From NCBI RefSeq assembly GCF_003399645.1, contig NZ_NBXD01000030.1:186001-250000 (forward strand): DNA of 64,000 nt, given 5' to 3'. Every line of letters starts with the position of its first letter. The first letter of the stretch is position 1. Made by a program: the position numbers and the translations under genes. Origin of the DNA: Subtercola boreus (GTDB lineage Bacteria; Actinomycetota; Actinomycetes; Actinomycetales; Microbacteriaceae). Below the pieces are notes generated by a model. That model was given only the letters and a program-made list of their open reading frames with translations. It was not told where the DNA came from and did no database searches. Of this stretch, positions 25,455 to 35,872 are shown piece after piece.

Positions 25455-26939
25455 GTTCTCGATGCGCTTCACGAACGCCGCGAGCCACTGCCCGGCGAGC
25501 GCCCCGTCGATCACGCGATGGTCGGCCGAGAGCGTGACGGTCATGACGGTCGCGACCGCGAGGGCGCCGTCGACAACCACCGGAGCGGGCCTGGCCGCAC
25601 CCACGGCGAGGATGGCGGACTGCGGCGGGTTGATGATGGCCGAGAACTCCTGCACGCCGTACATGCCGAGGTTCGACACCGAGAAGCTGCCGCCCTCGAG
25701 TTCGTTCTGGCGCAGCTTGCCCTCGCGGGCGCGGCCCGCCAGCTCGGCGATTCTCGCGCTCACACCGGTGACCGAGAGTCGGTCGACGCCGCGGATGACC
25801 GGGGTGAGCAACCCGCCGGGAGTGGCCACGGCCACGGCGACATCGACCTGCGTGTAGCGCGTGGTGCCGTCGTCGCCCCAGGTGGCGTTGGCCTCCGGAA
25901 CCTCGCTGAACGCGCCCGCCACCGCCTTCACGACGAAGTCGTTCAGCGAGACCTTGCGCGGGGCGCTGGCGTTGACGGATGCACGCAGCTCCATCAGCGC
26001 ATCGACCCTGCAGTCGGCGACGAGGTAGAAGTGCGGAACGGTCTGCTTGCTCTCGGTGAGCCGCCGGGCGATGGCGCGGCGCATACCGGTGTGCGGCACG
26101 AGCTCGGTGTCGCCGGCCGGCGCTGCGGGCGCCGCTTTGGCGGGCGCCGCCTGGGCGGGCGCTGCCGCGGCCGCCTGTGCGGGCACGACCTGGGCGGGCT
26201 GCGGGGCCGAGGCGGCCGTTGCCGGGATCGCCGGCGTCGAATCGTCGGCAGCCGGCGTTGCCGCCTCAGAGCCGACGGAGACGGCGCCGCGATCGGCGTC
26301 AGCCTCATCGGGAGCGGTGTCGGCGACGCCCGCGAAGTCGGCGACGGCGGTACGGTTCAGCCCCTCGAGGTCACGGCGCACGATGCGGCCGTCGGGGCCG
26401 CTGCCCGAGACACCGCTCAGGTCGAGGCCCTGCTCCCTGGCCATCCGGCGGACGAGCGGGCTCACGAACCGCCGACCCGTCTCGACCGGCTCCTGCTCGA
26501 CCGGTGCCTGCTCGGCCAGCGCCTGCTCCGCCTCGACCGGCACGGCGTTGTGGGTCTCGACCTTGGCGGTCGGCTCCCCCGTCGTTCCCGCAGCAAAGGC
26601 GTCGGCCGCCGCATCCGGCCCGCCCGCGGCGTCCGCACCTGCGGGCGCCGAACCGATGCCGACCGATGCCAGGAGCGCATCGATGTCGGCGTCTGTCTCC
26701 CCGGGCGCCGCGATCACGGCGATCGGAGCACCCACGTCGACGGAGTCACCGGGTTCGATGAGCATCCGCACCAGCGTGCCCGCCGTCTCAGCGTTGTACT
26801 CGACCATCGCCTTCTCGGTCTCGAGCTCGGCCAGCGGCTGGCCCAGGGCGATGTCGTCGCCGACCTCGGCGAGCCAGCTCTGCAGTGCGGCCTCCGTGGC
26901 GTTCGCCAGCACCTCGGGCATGCGTACGATCGTGGGCAT
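25434..26939 (-). CDS. Dihydrolipoamide acyltransferase (E2) of a 2-oxoacid/acetoin-type dehydrogenase complex
   Basis: A 501-residue E2. The lipoyl domain has the modified Lys in ELETEKAMVEY (Lys43); an Ala/Pro linker leads to a peripheral-subunit-binding domain (FVSPLVRRMAREQGLDLSGV), a second Ala/Pro-rich linker, and a catalytic domain ending with SADHRVIDGAL, the active-site DHRxxDG. It transfers an acyl group from E1 to CoA. ATG 26939 overlaps the E1 stop by one base (TGATG). No E3 gene is nearby, so dihydrolipoamide dehydrogenase must come from another locus. Confidence 0.92.
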   Translation of the reverse strand: MPTIVRMPEVLANATEAALQSWLAEVGDDIALGQPLAELETEKAMVEYNAETAGTLVRMLIEPGDSVDVGAPIAVIAAPGETDADIDALLASVGIGSAPAGADAAGGPDAAADAFAAGTTGEPTAKVETHNAVPVEAEQALAEQAPVEQEPVETGRRFVSPLVRRMAREQGLDLSGVSGSGPDGRIVRRDLEGLNRTAVADFAGVADTAPDEADADRGAVSVGSEAATPAADDSTPAIPATAASAPQPAQVVPAQAAAAAPAQAAPAKAAPAAPAGDTELVPHTGMRRAIARRLTESKQTVPHFYLVADCRVDALMELRASVNASAPRKVSLNDFVVKAVAGAFSEVPEANATWGDDGTTRYTQVDVAVAVATPGGLLTPVIRGVDRLSVTGVSARIAELAGRAREGKLRQNELEGGSFSVSNLGMYGVQEFSAIINPPQSAILAVGAARPAPVVVDGALAVATVMTVTLSADHRVIDGALAGQWLAAFVKRIENPLSILI

Positions 26940-29146
26940 CAGACAGCTTCCGTTCCGCGCGGTTGCGCGCCCATTCCGCGCGCGATCTGCTGCAGACCGG
27001 CGACCACTTCTTCTGTTCGCGCGATGGCCGCCCGCTCGAGCACCTTCGAGATGCTCGGCGACGCCTCCTCGCCGGTGACCCGCTCGACCGGCTGGTCGAG
27101 CCAGTCGAAGTACCGGCGCTGGATCTCGTCGGCCAGCCACGCGCCGTACGACGTTCCCCGCGCGCCCTGTTCGACGATCAGCACGCTGTTCGTCTTCTTC
27201 ACGCTCTCGCCGATGGTCTCCCAGTCGATGGACGCCCGGTCGAGCCAGCGCAGATCGATCACGTCGGCGTCGAACCCCGTCTCCTCGACCGCTTCGAGCA
27301 CGTGCTTGACCATCGAGAGGTAGCTGATGATCGTCACGTCGTCGCCCGTACGCCGCAGCGCCGCCTTGCCGAACGGCAGGATGTAGTCGAGGTCACCCGC
27401 CGGAACCTCGCTCTGGTCGGCGTAGAGGTCGACGTGCTCGATCACCAGCACCGGGTCTTCGAGGAGCAGGGCCGCGTTCATCAGTCCCACGTAGTCGGCC
27501 GCCGTCGAGGGGGCGACGATGCGCCAGCCCGGGCTCGTGGCGAAGATGCCGGCCGGGTCCATCAGGTGCTGCGAGCCGTAGCCCGAGCCCATCGCGATCT
27601 TCGTGCGCAGCACCAGCGGCACGGGGTTCGCACCGCCGAACATGTGCCGGGCCTTGCCGATCTGGTTGAACACCTGGTCGGCAGCCACCCACATGAAGTC
27701 GGGGTACATGAATTCGATGACGGGGCGGTAGCGCCCGTCGAGCGCCATGCCGCCGCCGAGCCCCGCGAACGCGTTCTCGCTGATCGGGGTGCCGAGCACG
27801 CGGCCCTCGAACTTCTTCGCCAGGCCCTTCGTGGCACCGTTGGTACCGCCGTTCAGCCGGTGCACGTCTTCGCCCAGTACGACGATGCGGTCATCCTGTT
27901 CCATGCGGCGATCCATCACGGCGGCGACCGCGTCGACGAACTTGCGCTTCTCGAGCTCACCTGTGTACTCGAGGGGCTCGAGGGTGCGAACATCGTTCAG
28001 CTCGCTCGTGTCGCCGCGCACACCGACGTTCACGAAGTCGATGTCGGGCCAGAGGTCGAGCTTGATGCGGCGCTTGCCGGGCAGGTCGGGATTCGCCTCG
28101 ATGAGCTGGCCCACGGCATCCGTCATCGCCGCCTGCGCCTGGCTGCGGATGCTCGCCACCGCCTCGTCGTCGAGCTGGCCGAGAGCGATCATCTCGCGGG
28201 CGACGCGGTCGAGCGGGTCGCGCTTCTTCCACTCGGCCTCCTCTTCTTTGCTCCGGTAGCCGAAGGCGCTGCCGGGGTAGGGCCCGTTCTGGTGGAAGAA
28301 GCGGTAGACCTCGACCTCGATCACCGCGGGGCCGTCACCGTTGCGCATGCGTTCGGCGGCCGCCTCCATCGCGAGGTGCACGGCCAGCGGATCCATGCCG
28401 TCGACCCGCCACGACGGAATGCCGAAGCCCTGGCCGCGACTGGAGAGGCGAGGCTCGCCGGTGACCTCGTCGACGCGGGTCGACACCGCGTAGAGGTTGT
28501 TCTCGATGAAGAAGGTGAGCGGCAGCTTCCAGGCGGCGGCGAGGTTCATGGTCTCGAGAACCGAGCCGATGTTCGTCGCACCGTCGCCGAAGTAACTCAC
28601 CGTGACATCCGTGGTGCCGGCGTGTTTCTGCGACCAGGCGTTGCCCGCACCGAGCGGTACGCCGCCGCCGACGATCGCGTTCGTACCGAGCGCGCCGGCC
28701 TCGAACCACTGCAGGTGCATCGAGCCGCCGCGACCGCGGCAATAGCCCTGGGCCAGCCCGAGGATCTCGGCCAGCGTGCGCTGCAGCACGGTCTGGATGT
28801 CGTCGGTCACCAGTGTGCCGAGGTCGAGTGAGCCGCCTGAGACGTGGTTGATCGCCTTCGCGAGGAACTGGTGGTGTCCGCGGTGCGAGCCATTGATCGC
28901 ATCCGTCGAGCGGAGACCCACGATGGATCCGACGGCGCCGCCCTCCTGGCCGATGCTGGAGTGCGCGGGGCCGTGCACGAGGCCCTCGCCGGCGAGTTCG
29001 AGCACGGTCTCCTCGAACGCCCGGATGAGGTGCAACTGCCCCAGCATGGTGGCCAGCAGGGCCGGGTCGGCCTTCTTGTAGTCGGCGGCGGTGGTGCTCA
29101 GTTCAACCCAGGGAGCGAGCGGCTCCAAACGTCGTTGTTTCGGCAT
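26939..29146 (-). CDS. Fused E1 alpha-beta subunit of a thiamine-diphosphate 2-oxoacid/acetoin-type dehydrogenase
   Basis: A 735-residue fusion. Residues ~1-360 are the E1-alpha domain with the ThDP motif GDGATNIGSVLETMNLAAAWKLPLTFFIENN; residues ~385-735 are E1-beta (IVVLGEDVHRLNGG, then EFMYPDFMWVAADQ, and the C-terminal transketolase domain with VIDLRWLDR). In most acetoin and branched-chain complexes these are separate proteins. The enzyme would decarboxylate a 2-oxoacid or cleave an acyloin and pass the acyl group to the E2 encoded next. First gene of the minus-strand operon; ribosome-binding site GGAG before the ATG. Confidence 0.92.
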   Translation of the reverse strand: MPKQRRLEPLAPWVELSTTAADYKKADPALLATMLGQLHLIRAFEETVLELAGEGLVHGPAHSSIGQEGGAVGSIVGLRSTDAINGSHRGHHQFLAKAINHVSGGSLDLGTLVTDDIQTVLQRTLAEILGLAQGYCRGRGGSMHLQWFEAGALGTNAIVGGGVPLGAGNAWSQKHAGTTDVTVSYFGDGATNIGSVLETMNLAAAWKLPLTFFIENNLYAVSTRVDEVTGEPRLSSRGQGFGIPSWRVDGMDPLAVHLAMEAAAERMRNGDGPAVIEVEVYRFFHQNGPYPGSAFGYRSKEEEAEWKKRDPLDRVAREMIALGQLDDEAVASIRSQAQAAMTDAVGQLIEANPDLPGKRRIKLDLWPDIDFVNVGVRGDTSELNDVRTLEPLEYTGELEKRKFVDAVAAVMDRRMEQDDRIVVLGEDVHRLNGGTNGATKGLAKKFEGRVLGTPISENAFAGLGGGMALDGRYRPVIEFMYPDFMWVAADQVFNQIGKARHMFGGANPVPLVLRTKIAMGSGYGSQHLMDPAGIFATSPGWRIVAPSTAADYVGLMNAALLLEDPVLVIEHVDLYADQSEVPAGDLDYILPFGKAALRRTGDDVTIISYLSMVKHVLEAVEETGFDADVIDLRWLDRASIDWETIGESVKKTNSVLIVEQGARGTSYGAWLADEIQRRYFDWLDQPVERVTGEEASPSISKVLERAAIARTEEVVAGLQQIARGMGAQPRGTEAV

Positions 29147-29268
29147 GGCGGTGGTCTCCGTTGATCGCGATTGGCTCCAATGTACAGTCTGTGCGTCGAT
29201 TTTACGAGGGTTTTTGCGATTCTGGCGCTAGATTGTATCCAACGCGGGTTCGAACAAAGGAGTGACCC

Positions 29269-29802
29269 ATGGCATCCGGAATCCCCGGCCTCGTCGGCAC
29301 CGAGCACATCGGCTTCACGGTTCCCGACCTCGATGAGGCGCAGGCGTTCTTCGTCGACGTGATCGGTTGCGAGTACATCTACTCGCTCGGCCCGTTCGTG
29401 AAAGACGGCGAATGGATGCTCGACCACATGAACGTCGACCCGCGCACGGTCATGCGGGAGCTCCGCTTCTTTCGCTGCCGAACAGGCCCGAACTTCGAGA
29501 TCTTCCAGTACGAGCCGGCTTCGGCCGGGGCCGAGTCACCGCCCCTCAACAGCGACGTCGGCGGCCACCACCTGGCGTTCTACGTCGACGACCTCGACGA
29601 GGCCGTCGACTACCTCCGCGAGAAGGGTGTCACCGTTCTGGGCGAACCCACCGCGAGCAGCAGCCACAGCGAAGGCCAGCGGTGGATCTACTTTCTCACC
29701 CCGTGGGGCATGCAGCTCGAACTGGTGAGCTACCCGAACGGCAAGGCCTACGAGAAAGACGCCGACGTTCTGCTCTGGCACCCCGCGCGCCCTACGCTGT
29801 GA
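29269..29802 (+). CDS. VOC-superfamily protein (glyoxalase/dioxygenase-like)
   Basis: A 177-residue vicinal-oxygen-chelate protein with two beta-alpha-beta-beta-beta modules: GLVGTEHIGFTVPDLDEAQAFFVDVIG and GHHLAFYVDDLDEAVDYLREKGV. Metal-ligand candidates are His in TEHIGF, a Glu in the first module, His in GGHHLAF and Glu in MQLELVSY. These enzymes isomerise, cleave or epimerise metal-chelated substrates. GGAG precedes the ATG. It is divergent from the E1 gene and joined to the GntR gene, so it probably belongs to the same pathway. Confidence 0.85.
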   Translation: MASGIPGLVGTEHIGFTVPDLDEAQAFFVDVIGCEYIYSLGPFVKDGEWMLDHMNVDPRTVMRELRFFRCRTGPNFEIFQYEPASAGAESPPLNSDVGGHHLAFYVDDLDEAVDYLREKGVTVLGEPTASSSHSEGQRWIYFLTPWGMQLELVSYPNGKAYEKDADVLLWHPARPTL

Positions 29803-30461
29803 GGGTGAGCACCTCCCGCAACGGCGTCGCCAGCGAACGCATCGCGGGGGCCCTCCGCGACTCGATCCTGCGCGGCGAGCACCCGCCCGGCACCCGGATC
29901 CGCCAGGAGGATGTGGCGGCCGAATTCGGTGCGAGCCGCCTCCCGGTGCGCGAGGCGTTCCGCATCCTCGAGGCCGACGGGCTCATCACGCTGGTCGCCA
30001 ACACGGGTGCGTGGGTGTCACGCCTCAGCCTCGCCGAATGCGAGGAGATCTACCAGCTGCGGGAGCGGATCGAGCCCCTGCTGCTCGGGTACAGCATCCT
30101 GAACCTGACGGATGACCAGCTGACCCGCCTCGAAGAGCTGGCGATCGCGATGCAGGCGCTCCGCGACCCCGAGGAGTTTCTGCGCCTCGACCGGGAGTTC
30201 CACCTGCTCTCGTACGCCGGCGCCACCACGGCGATCCTCGGCGACACCGTTCGCCGGCTCTGGAACACGACACAGCACTACCGGCGCGCCTACACCCGCC
30301 TGCTCGACCCCGACGGCAACCGCATCGTGCACGACGAGCACCACATGCTCGTGGCGGCCCTGCGGCTCGGCGACACCGAAGACGCCGAACGGGTGCTCTA
30401 CGGCCACATCCGCCGCACCCGACTGGAGCTCGCGCGCCACCCCACCCTCTTCGACCCCTGA
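29799..30461 (+). CDS. GntR-family regulator with FCD domain
   Basis: About 220 residues: winged helix (GTRIRQEDVAAEFGASRLPVREAFRILEADGLI) and an FCD ligand domain with metal-binding His/Asp residues (LDREFHLLSYAGA, HDEHHMLVAALRLGD, GHIRRTR). FCD regulators typically sense organic acids or sugar acids. The GTG at 29799 overlaps the VOC stop as GTGA; a second in-frame GTG at 29805 is possible. Its location between the two divergent arms of the cluster makes it the probable pathway regulator. Confidence 0.87.
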   Translation: MRVSTSRNGVASERIAGALRDSILRGEHPPGTRIRQEDVAAEFGASRLPVREAFRILEADGLITLVANTGAWVSRLSLAECEEIYQLRERIEPLLLGYSILNLTDDQLTRLEELAIAMQALRDPEEFLRLDREFHLLSYAGATTAILGDTVRRLWNTTQHYRRAYTRLLDPDGNRIVHDEHHMLVAALRLGDTEDAERVLYGHIRRTRLELARHPTLFDP

Positions 30462-30465
30462 TGCG

Positions 30466-30490
30466 CCCGGCCCGCGCGTGGCGGGCCGGG
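30466..30490. terminator. Strong hairpin between convergent genes
   Basis: CCCGGCCCGC (30466-30475) and its exact complement (30481-30490) form a 10-bp all-G/C stem with a 5-nt loop between the GntR and aldehyde dehydrogenase stops. No U-tract follows; bidirectional termination is inferred. Confidence 0.6.
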
Positions 30491-30497
30491 GCGGGGG

Positions 30498-32015
<1,518 letters not shown>

Positions 32016-32075
32016 GGGGCCTGTTTCGCGTCTGGGGAGTTGAGGAGCGTGCGGGGAACGAGCGGGGAGCACCGC

Positions 32076-33230
32076 TCAGAGCCAGGGGTCGATCAATATC
32101 TTGCCATCGACCTGCCCGGCTGTCAGCCTGTCGAGCTGAGCACCGAGATCGCTGAGCGGTACGACGCGCTCCACCAGCTCCTCGCCGAGTGTCGTCGAGG
32201 CCAGGATGGCGAGCGCCGCCGGCAGGTCGGTCTGGCAGACGTGGGCGAGGCTCGAGTCGAGGGTGATCTCGCGAAAGACCAGCGAGTGCACGTCGAGCGT
32301 CGGCTGCACCTTGGGCAGACCGACCGCCAGCACCCGGCCGCCGTTGCGCACGAGTGAGACGGCTGCCGCAAGTTGGCCGGGGGCTCCGCTGGCCTCGATC
32401 ACGACGTCGGCCCGGCCTCCGCCGAACGCCGCCTCGACATCGGCGGTGAGCCGCTCGGAAGGGCTGACGACGTGGTCGGCACCGAGGCGCAGCGCCCTCT
32501 CCTGCTTGGGGCCCGCGAATTCGACCACGGTCACCTCGACGTCGAGCAGGTGTTTCAGCCCGGCGAGCACGAACGAGGCGATCGCCCCGCCTCCGATCAC
32601 GAGCACCCGGTCGCCAGACAGCGCACCCGAGCGACGGGCGGCATGGATACCCACCGCCAGCGGCTGGGCGAGCGCGGCTGAATCGAGCGGGAGTGCGGCC
32701 GGTACCGGCACCAGGGTGCGCACCGGAACCGAGACGTACCCCGCCATGCCGCCGTCGAGGCTGAGCCCGAGCGTGTAGTAGTTCAGGCACATGTTCGTGC
32801 GGCCCTCGAGGCAGCGGGCACACTCCCCGCACCAGACCCCGGCGCCGCTGGCGACGAGGTCGCCGACGGCGAACGCGACGGATGCCCCGGGGCCGGTGGC
32901 GAGGCTGCCCGCGAGCGACGGCGAACCGGCCGGGGCGGCGGGTGACGCGGCCTCGGCCGCATCCGGAACCTCGACGATCTCGCCGACGAACTCGTGCCCC
33001 AGGACCATCGGACCGTGGTGGTGCGTAACCGCGTGCTCGCTGGTGACGGGGAACACCTTCGGGCCGACCGACCACTCCGTGGCATCGGTGCCGCAGATGC
33101 CCGAGCGCAGCACCCGCACCAGCACCTCGCCGGCACGGCGCTCGGGCGTCGGAACGTCGGTGATGCGGATGTCGTGCGCACCGTGGTAGACGGCCGCGGG
33201 CATCCGTTCGCTGATTCCCGGCGAAGTCAT
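32076..33230 (-). CDS. Zinc-dependent alcohol dehydrogenase (MDR family, polyol/butanediol type)
   Basis: A 384-residue medium-chain dehydrogenase. Catalytic zinc ligands are Cys46 in SGICGTDATEW and His79-Glu80 in VLGHEFVGE; the structural zinc loop is CGECARCLEGRTNMC. The nucleotide-binding motif is VIGGGAIASFVLAGLKH. A ~30-residue Ala/Pro/Ser-rich insertion lies after GEIVEVPDA (about residues 88-120), unusual for the family. The stop/start overlap with the ABC fusion gene (ATGA) places it in the transporter operon; it probably oxidises the imported polyol or sugar. Confidence 0.88.
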   Translation of the reverse strand: MTSPGISERMPAAVYHGAHDIRITDVPTPERRAGEVLVRVLRSGICGTDATEWSVGPKVFPVTSEHAVTHHHGPMVLGHEFVGEIVEVPDAAEAASPAAPAGSPSLAGSLATGPGASVAFAVGDLVASGAGVWCGECARCLEGRTNMCLNYYTLGLSLDGGMAGYVSVPVRTLVPVPAALPLDSAALAQPLAVGIHAARRSGALSGDRVLVIGGGAIASFVLAGLKHLLDVEVTVVEFAGPKQERALRLGADHVVSPSERLTADVEAAFGGGRADVVIEASGAPGQLAAAVSLVRNGGRVLAVGLPKVQPTLDVHSLVFREITLDSSLAHVCQTDLPAALAILASTTLGEELVERVVPLSDLGAQLDRLTAGQVDGKILIDPWL

Positions 33231-35794
33231 GTGGTGAGTTCTCGCTTCTTCTTACGCTGGCGGGCGACGGAGTAGAGCACCGCCGCCGCGAGGATGAGCA
33301 CGCCCTGGAAGATGTACTGCCACATCTGCGAGAGCCCGAGGAACGTGGTGGCGTTCAGCACCTGGATGAGCAGGATCGAGCCGAACAGCGTTCCGATGAA
33401 CGTTCCCCGGCCGCCCAGCAGACTGGTGCCGCCCAGCACCACGGCAGTGATGCTCGTGAGCGTGTAGCTGACCCCCTGCGCCGGGTCGCCGACACCGATC
33501 TGCACCATCAGCATGATCGCGCCGAGAAACGCGAAGATCGAGGTGAGCATGTAGGCCAGCACCACCGTCTTGTTGATGTCGACACCGATGCGACGGGCCG
33601 ACTCCTCGTTCGAGCCGGTGGCGCGCAGGCGTCGGCCCCAGCGGGTGCGCCGCAGGCCGAACTCGAGAGCGATTGCGACCACGACCAGCACGATGAAGGC
33701 GACCGGCACCGAGCCGACCTTGGTGGTCATCACTGCTGTCACACCCGAGCCGATGTAGCCGTCGGGCGAGTCGCGCAGGAGAAAGCTCAGACCCTGCAGC
33801 GCGATGTAGAGCGTCAGGGTGGCGGCGATGGCGGTGAACTTGCCGAACCGGATCAGGGCGCCGTTCACGAAACCCGTCGCTATCGCGAGCACGAACGTCA
33901 GCACGAGCCCGAGAGCGACGATCGAGAGCGGTTTGTCATCGTTGAAGAAGAACGAACCGACCACCACGAGGAACCCGGCGAGCGGGCCGACCGACAGGTC
34001 GATCCCGCCGATGATCAGAGCGATCGTCTGCCCGAGCGCGATGAACCCGAGGGCCGCGACGAGCGTCAGCACCGAGTAGATGTTGAAGGCCGAGAGGTAC
34101 CGCGCGTTCTGGCTGAAGATGAATGCGCCGAGCAGCACGATGATGCCGACCAGCAGCACGGTCGGGGCATAGTCGCCCTGCACGAAGCGCGAGAACCCGG
34201 CCGACCGCGCAGCCCCGACGCCCGTGGCCGTCTTCGCGCGCGAGGGTCGCACCGACGGCATCTCGACCGTGTGCGCCGTCGAGCTCACCGCGGCCCGCAC
34301 GATTTTCTCTTCGGTGATCTGGTCACCCGTGAGCAGGTCGACGGCGTGCCCGCGCGACATGACGATGACCTGGTCGCAGAGGCCCTCGAGCTCTTTGGCG
34401 TCGGAGGAGGCGATGATGACCGGGATGCCCGAGGCCGACACCTGGCGGAGGATCTTGTAGATCTCCAGTCGAGCGCCCACGTCGACGCCCTGGGTCGGCT
34501 CGTCGGCGACGACGATGAGCGGCTCGGAGAGCAGCGCCCGCGCCATGACCACCTTCTGCTGGTTGCCGCCCGAAAGAGAGGAGACCACCGCATCCATGGC
34601 GGAAGCCTTGACGTTCAGTGAATCGAGGGTGGCGCCCACCTTCTCGACCTCGCGGGGAGAACTGAGGAAGAGGGCGTTCTTGAACTTGCGGAGCGCAGTG
34701 ATCGCTGCGTTCTCCTGCACGGTCAGCGTCATCATCAGACCTTCGCGATGACGGTCGGCCGGCATGTAGCCGGTGCGGTGCAACAGCTCGCTCGGGGTGA
34801 CCTCGCGGTCACCGATCGTTGCCGTTCCGGTGAACGACTCCAGCCCGGCGAGGGCACGCAGCAGCTCGCTCTGGCCGTTGCCCACGACACCCGTGATGCC
34901 CAGGATCTGGCCGGGCGTGGTGGCGGCATTGACGTCTTCGAAACCGGGGCCGGTGAACCCGGTGAGGGCGAAGTTGATCGCCTCGGATCCGGTCGACTCG
35001 TGCTTGGGGGGGAAGGTCGACTCGAGCTTGCGGCCCACGATGAGGGCGAGGAGCTCATCGTCGGTGATCTTGTCGACGGCGGATGTTCCGCGAAAGCGGC
35101 CGTCGCGAAGCACGGTCACCCGGGTGGCCAGCTGCCTGACCTCGGCCATACGGTGGGTGATGTAGATGACCGACGTACCGGCGGCGACCACGGCGCGAAC
35201 CCGGGCGAACAGAAGGTCGACCGAATCCTGTCCGAGCGGAGCCGTCGGCTCGTCGAGCACGAGGATCTTCGGCTTGAGCGCGAGCGCCTTCGCGATCTCG
35301 AGCAAGTGCTTCTGGGCGACGGTGAGAGACTCGACCCGGTCGCGGAGGTGGGCGGTGAGGCCGACCTCAGCGAGCATCCGGGCCGCGATCTGCTCTGTGC
35401 CGTCTGAGCCCGACTCCGCCTGGAAGGCCGACTTCGGCAGCGCGACCTGCAGGTTCTCGAGAACCGTCATGTCGGGCAGCACAGCGGGATGCTGGTGCAC
35501 GATGGCGATTCCCGACGTTGCGGCCAGGGCGGGGGTGAGCACGTCGATGCTCTCACCGCCCACCCTGATGGTTCCACTGTCGGGCTGCACGGTACCCGAC
35601 GCCACATTCATGAGCGTGGACTTGCCCGCACCGTTCTCCCCGAGGAGGGCGTGCACTTCCCCGGGGAGAACATCGAACGAGACGTTCTCGAGAGCGACGA
35701 CGCCGGCATAGGTCTTCGTGATGTCGCTGAGCGAGAGTGTCGGAACCGACACCGTCACGATCGTCTCTGCCGAGACAGACGTTGTGTTGTTCAA
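33227..35794 (-). CDS. Ribose-type ABC importer: ATPase-permease fusion (RbsA-RbsC)
   Basis: An 855-residue fusion. Residues ~18-500 hold two ABC domains: the first with Walker A GENGAGKST (52-60) and LVLDEPTAPL, the second with the degenerate P-loop VVGNGQSELLRAL and signature LSGGNQQKVVMARAL, as in RbsA/XylG. From about residue 545 a full RbsC-type permease follows (FIALGQTIALIIGGIDLSVGPLAGFLV, ending VVLGGTSLLGGRGTFIGTLFG). The start is TTG, supported by AAGGTGAT 3 nt before it. Together with the separate permease at 37118-38140 this gives a heteromeric channel. Confidence 0.92.
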   Translation of the reverse strand: MNNTTSVSAETIVTVSVPTLSLSDITKTYAGVVALENVSFDVLPGEVHALLGENGAGKSTLMNVASGTVQPDSGTIRVGGESIDVLTPALAATSGIAIVHQHPAVLPDMTVLENLQVALPKSAFQAESGSDGTEQIAARMLAEVGLTAHLRDRVESLTVAQKHLLEIAKALALKPKILVLDEPTAPLGQDSVDLLFARVRAVVAAGTSVIYITHRMAEVRQLATRVTVLRDGRFRGTSAVDKITDDELLALIVGRKLESTFPPKHESTGSEAINFALTGFTGPGFEDVNAATTPGQILGITGVVGNGQSELLRALAGLESFTGTATIGDREVTPSELLHRTGYMPADRHREGLMMTLTVQENAAITALRKFKNALFLSSPREVEKVGATLDSLNVKASAMDAVVSSLSGGNQQKVVMARALLSEPLIVVADEPTQGVDVGARLEIYKILRQVSASGIPVIIASSDAKELEGLCDQVIVMSRGHAVDLLTGDQITEEKIVRAAVSSTAHTVEMPSVRPSRAKTATGVGAARSAGFSRFVQGDYAPTVLLVGIIVLLGAFIFSQNARYLSAFNIYSVLTLVAALGFIALGQTIALIIGGIDLSVGPLAGFLVVVGSFFFNDDKPLSIVALGLVLTFVLAIATGFVNGALIRFGKFTAIAATLTLYIALQGLSFLLRDSPDGYIGSGVTAVMTTKVGSVPVAFIVLVVVAIALEFGLRRTRWGRRLRATGSNEESARRIGVDINKTVVLAYMLTSIFAFLGAIMLMVQIGVGDPAQGVSYTLTSITAVVLGGTSLLGGRGTFIGTLFGSILLIQVLNATTFLGLSQMWQYIFQGVLILAAAVLYSVARQRKKKRELTT

Positions 35795-35839
35795 GAGATC
35801 ACCTTTGTTCTGTGGTGCTGGTGTGAAGCGGGGACCGCT

Positions 35840-35872
35840 TCTGGTGCGGGTGCTTCGTCTGGTGCGGGTGCT
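35840..35872. repeat. 15-bp direct repeat before the binding-protein stop
   Basis: TCTGGTGCGGGTGCT occurs at 35840-35854 and 35858-35872 (18-bp period), between the fusion gene and the stop of the binding-protein gene. Confidence 0.75.

Noticed and set aside
24617-29146. Straight acetoin dehydrogenase (aco) operon
   Set aside because: E1 is fused, E3 is absent and VOC, PRISE and PanE-like genes are present; only the type of chemistry is retained as a hypothesis.
29238-29256. GGGTTCGAAC, resembling a tRNA T-arm
   Set aside because: No acceptor stem, anticodon arm or D-arm can be formed around it; it lies in the leader of the VOC gene.
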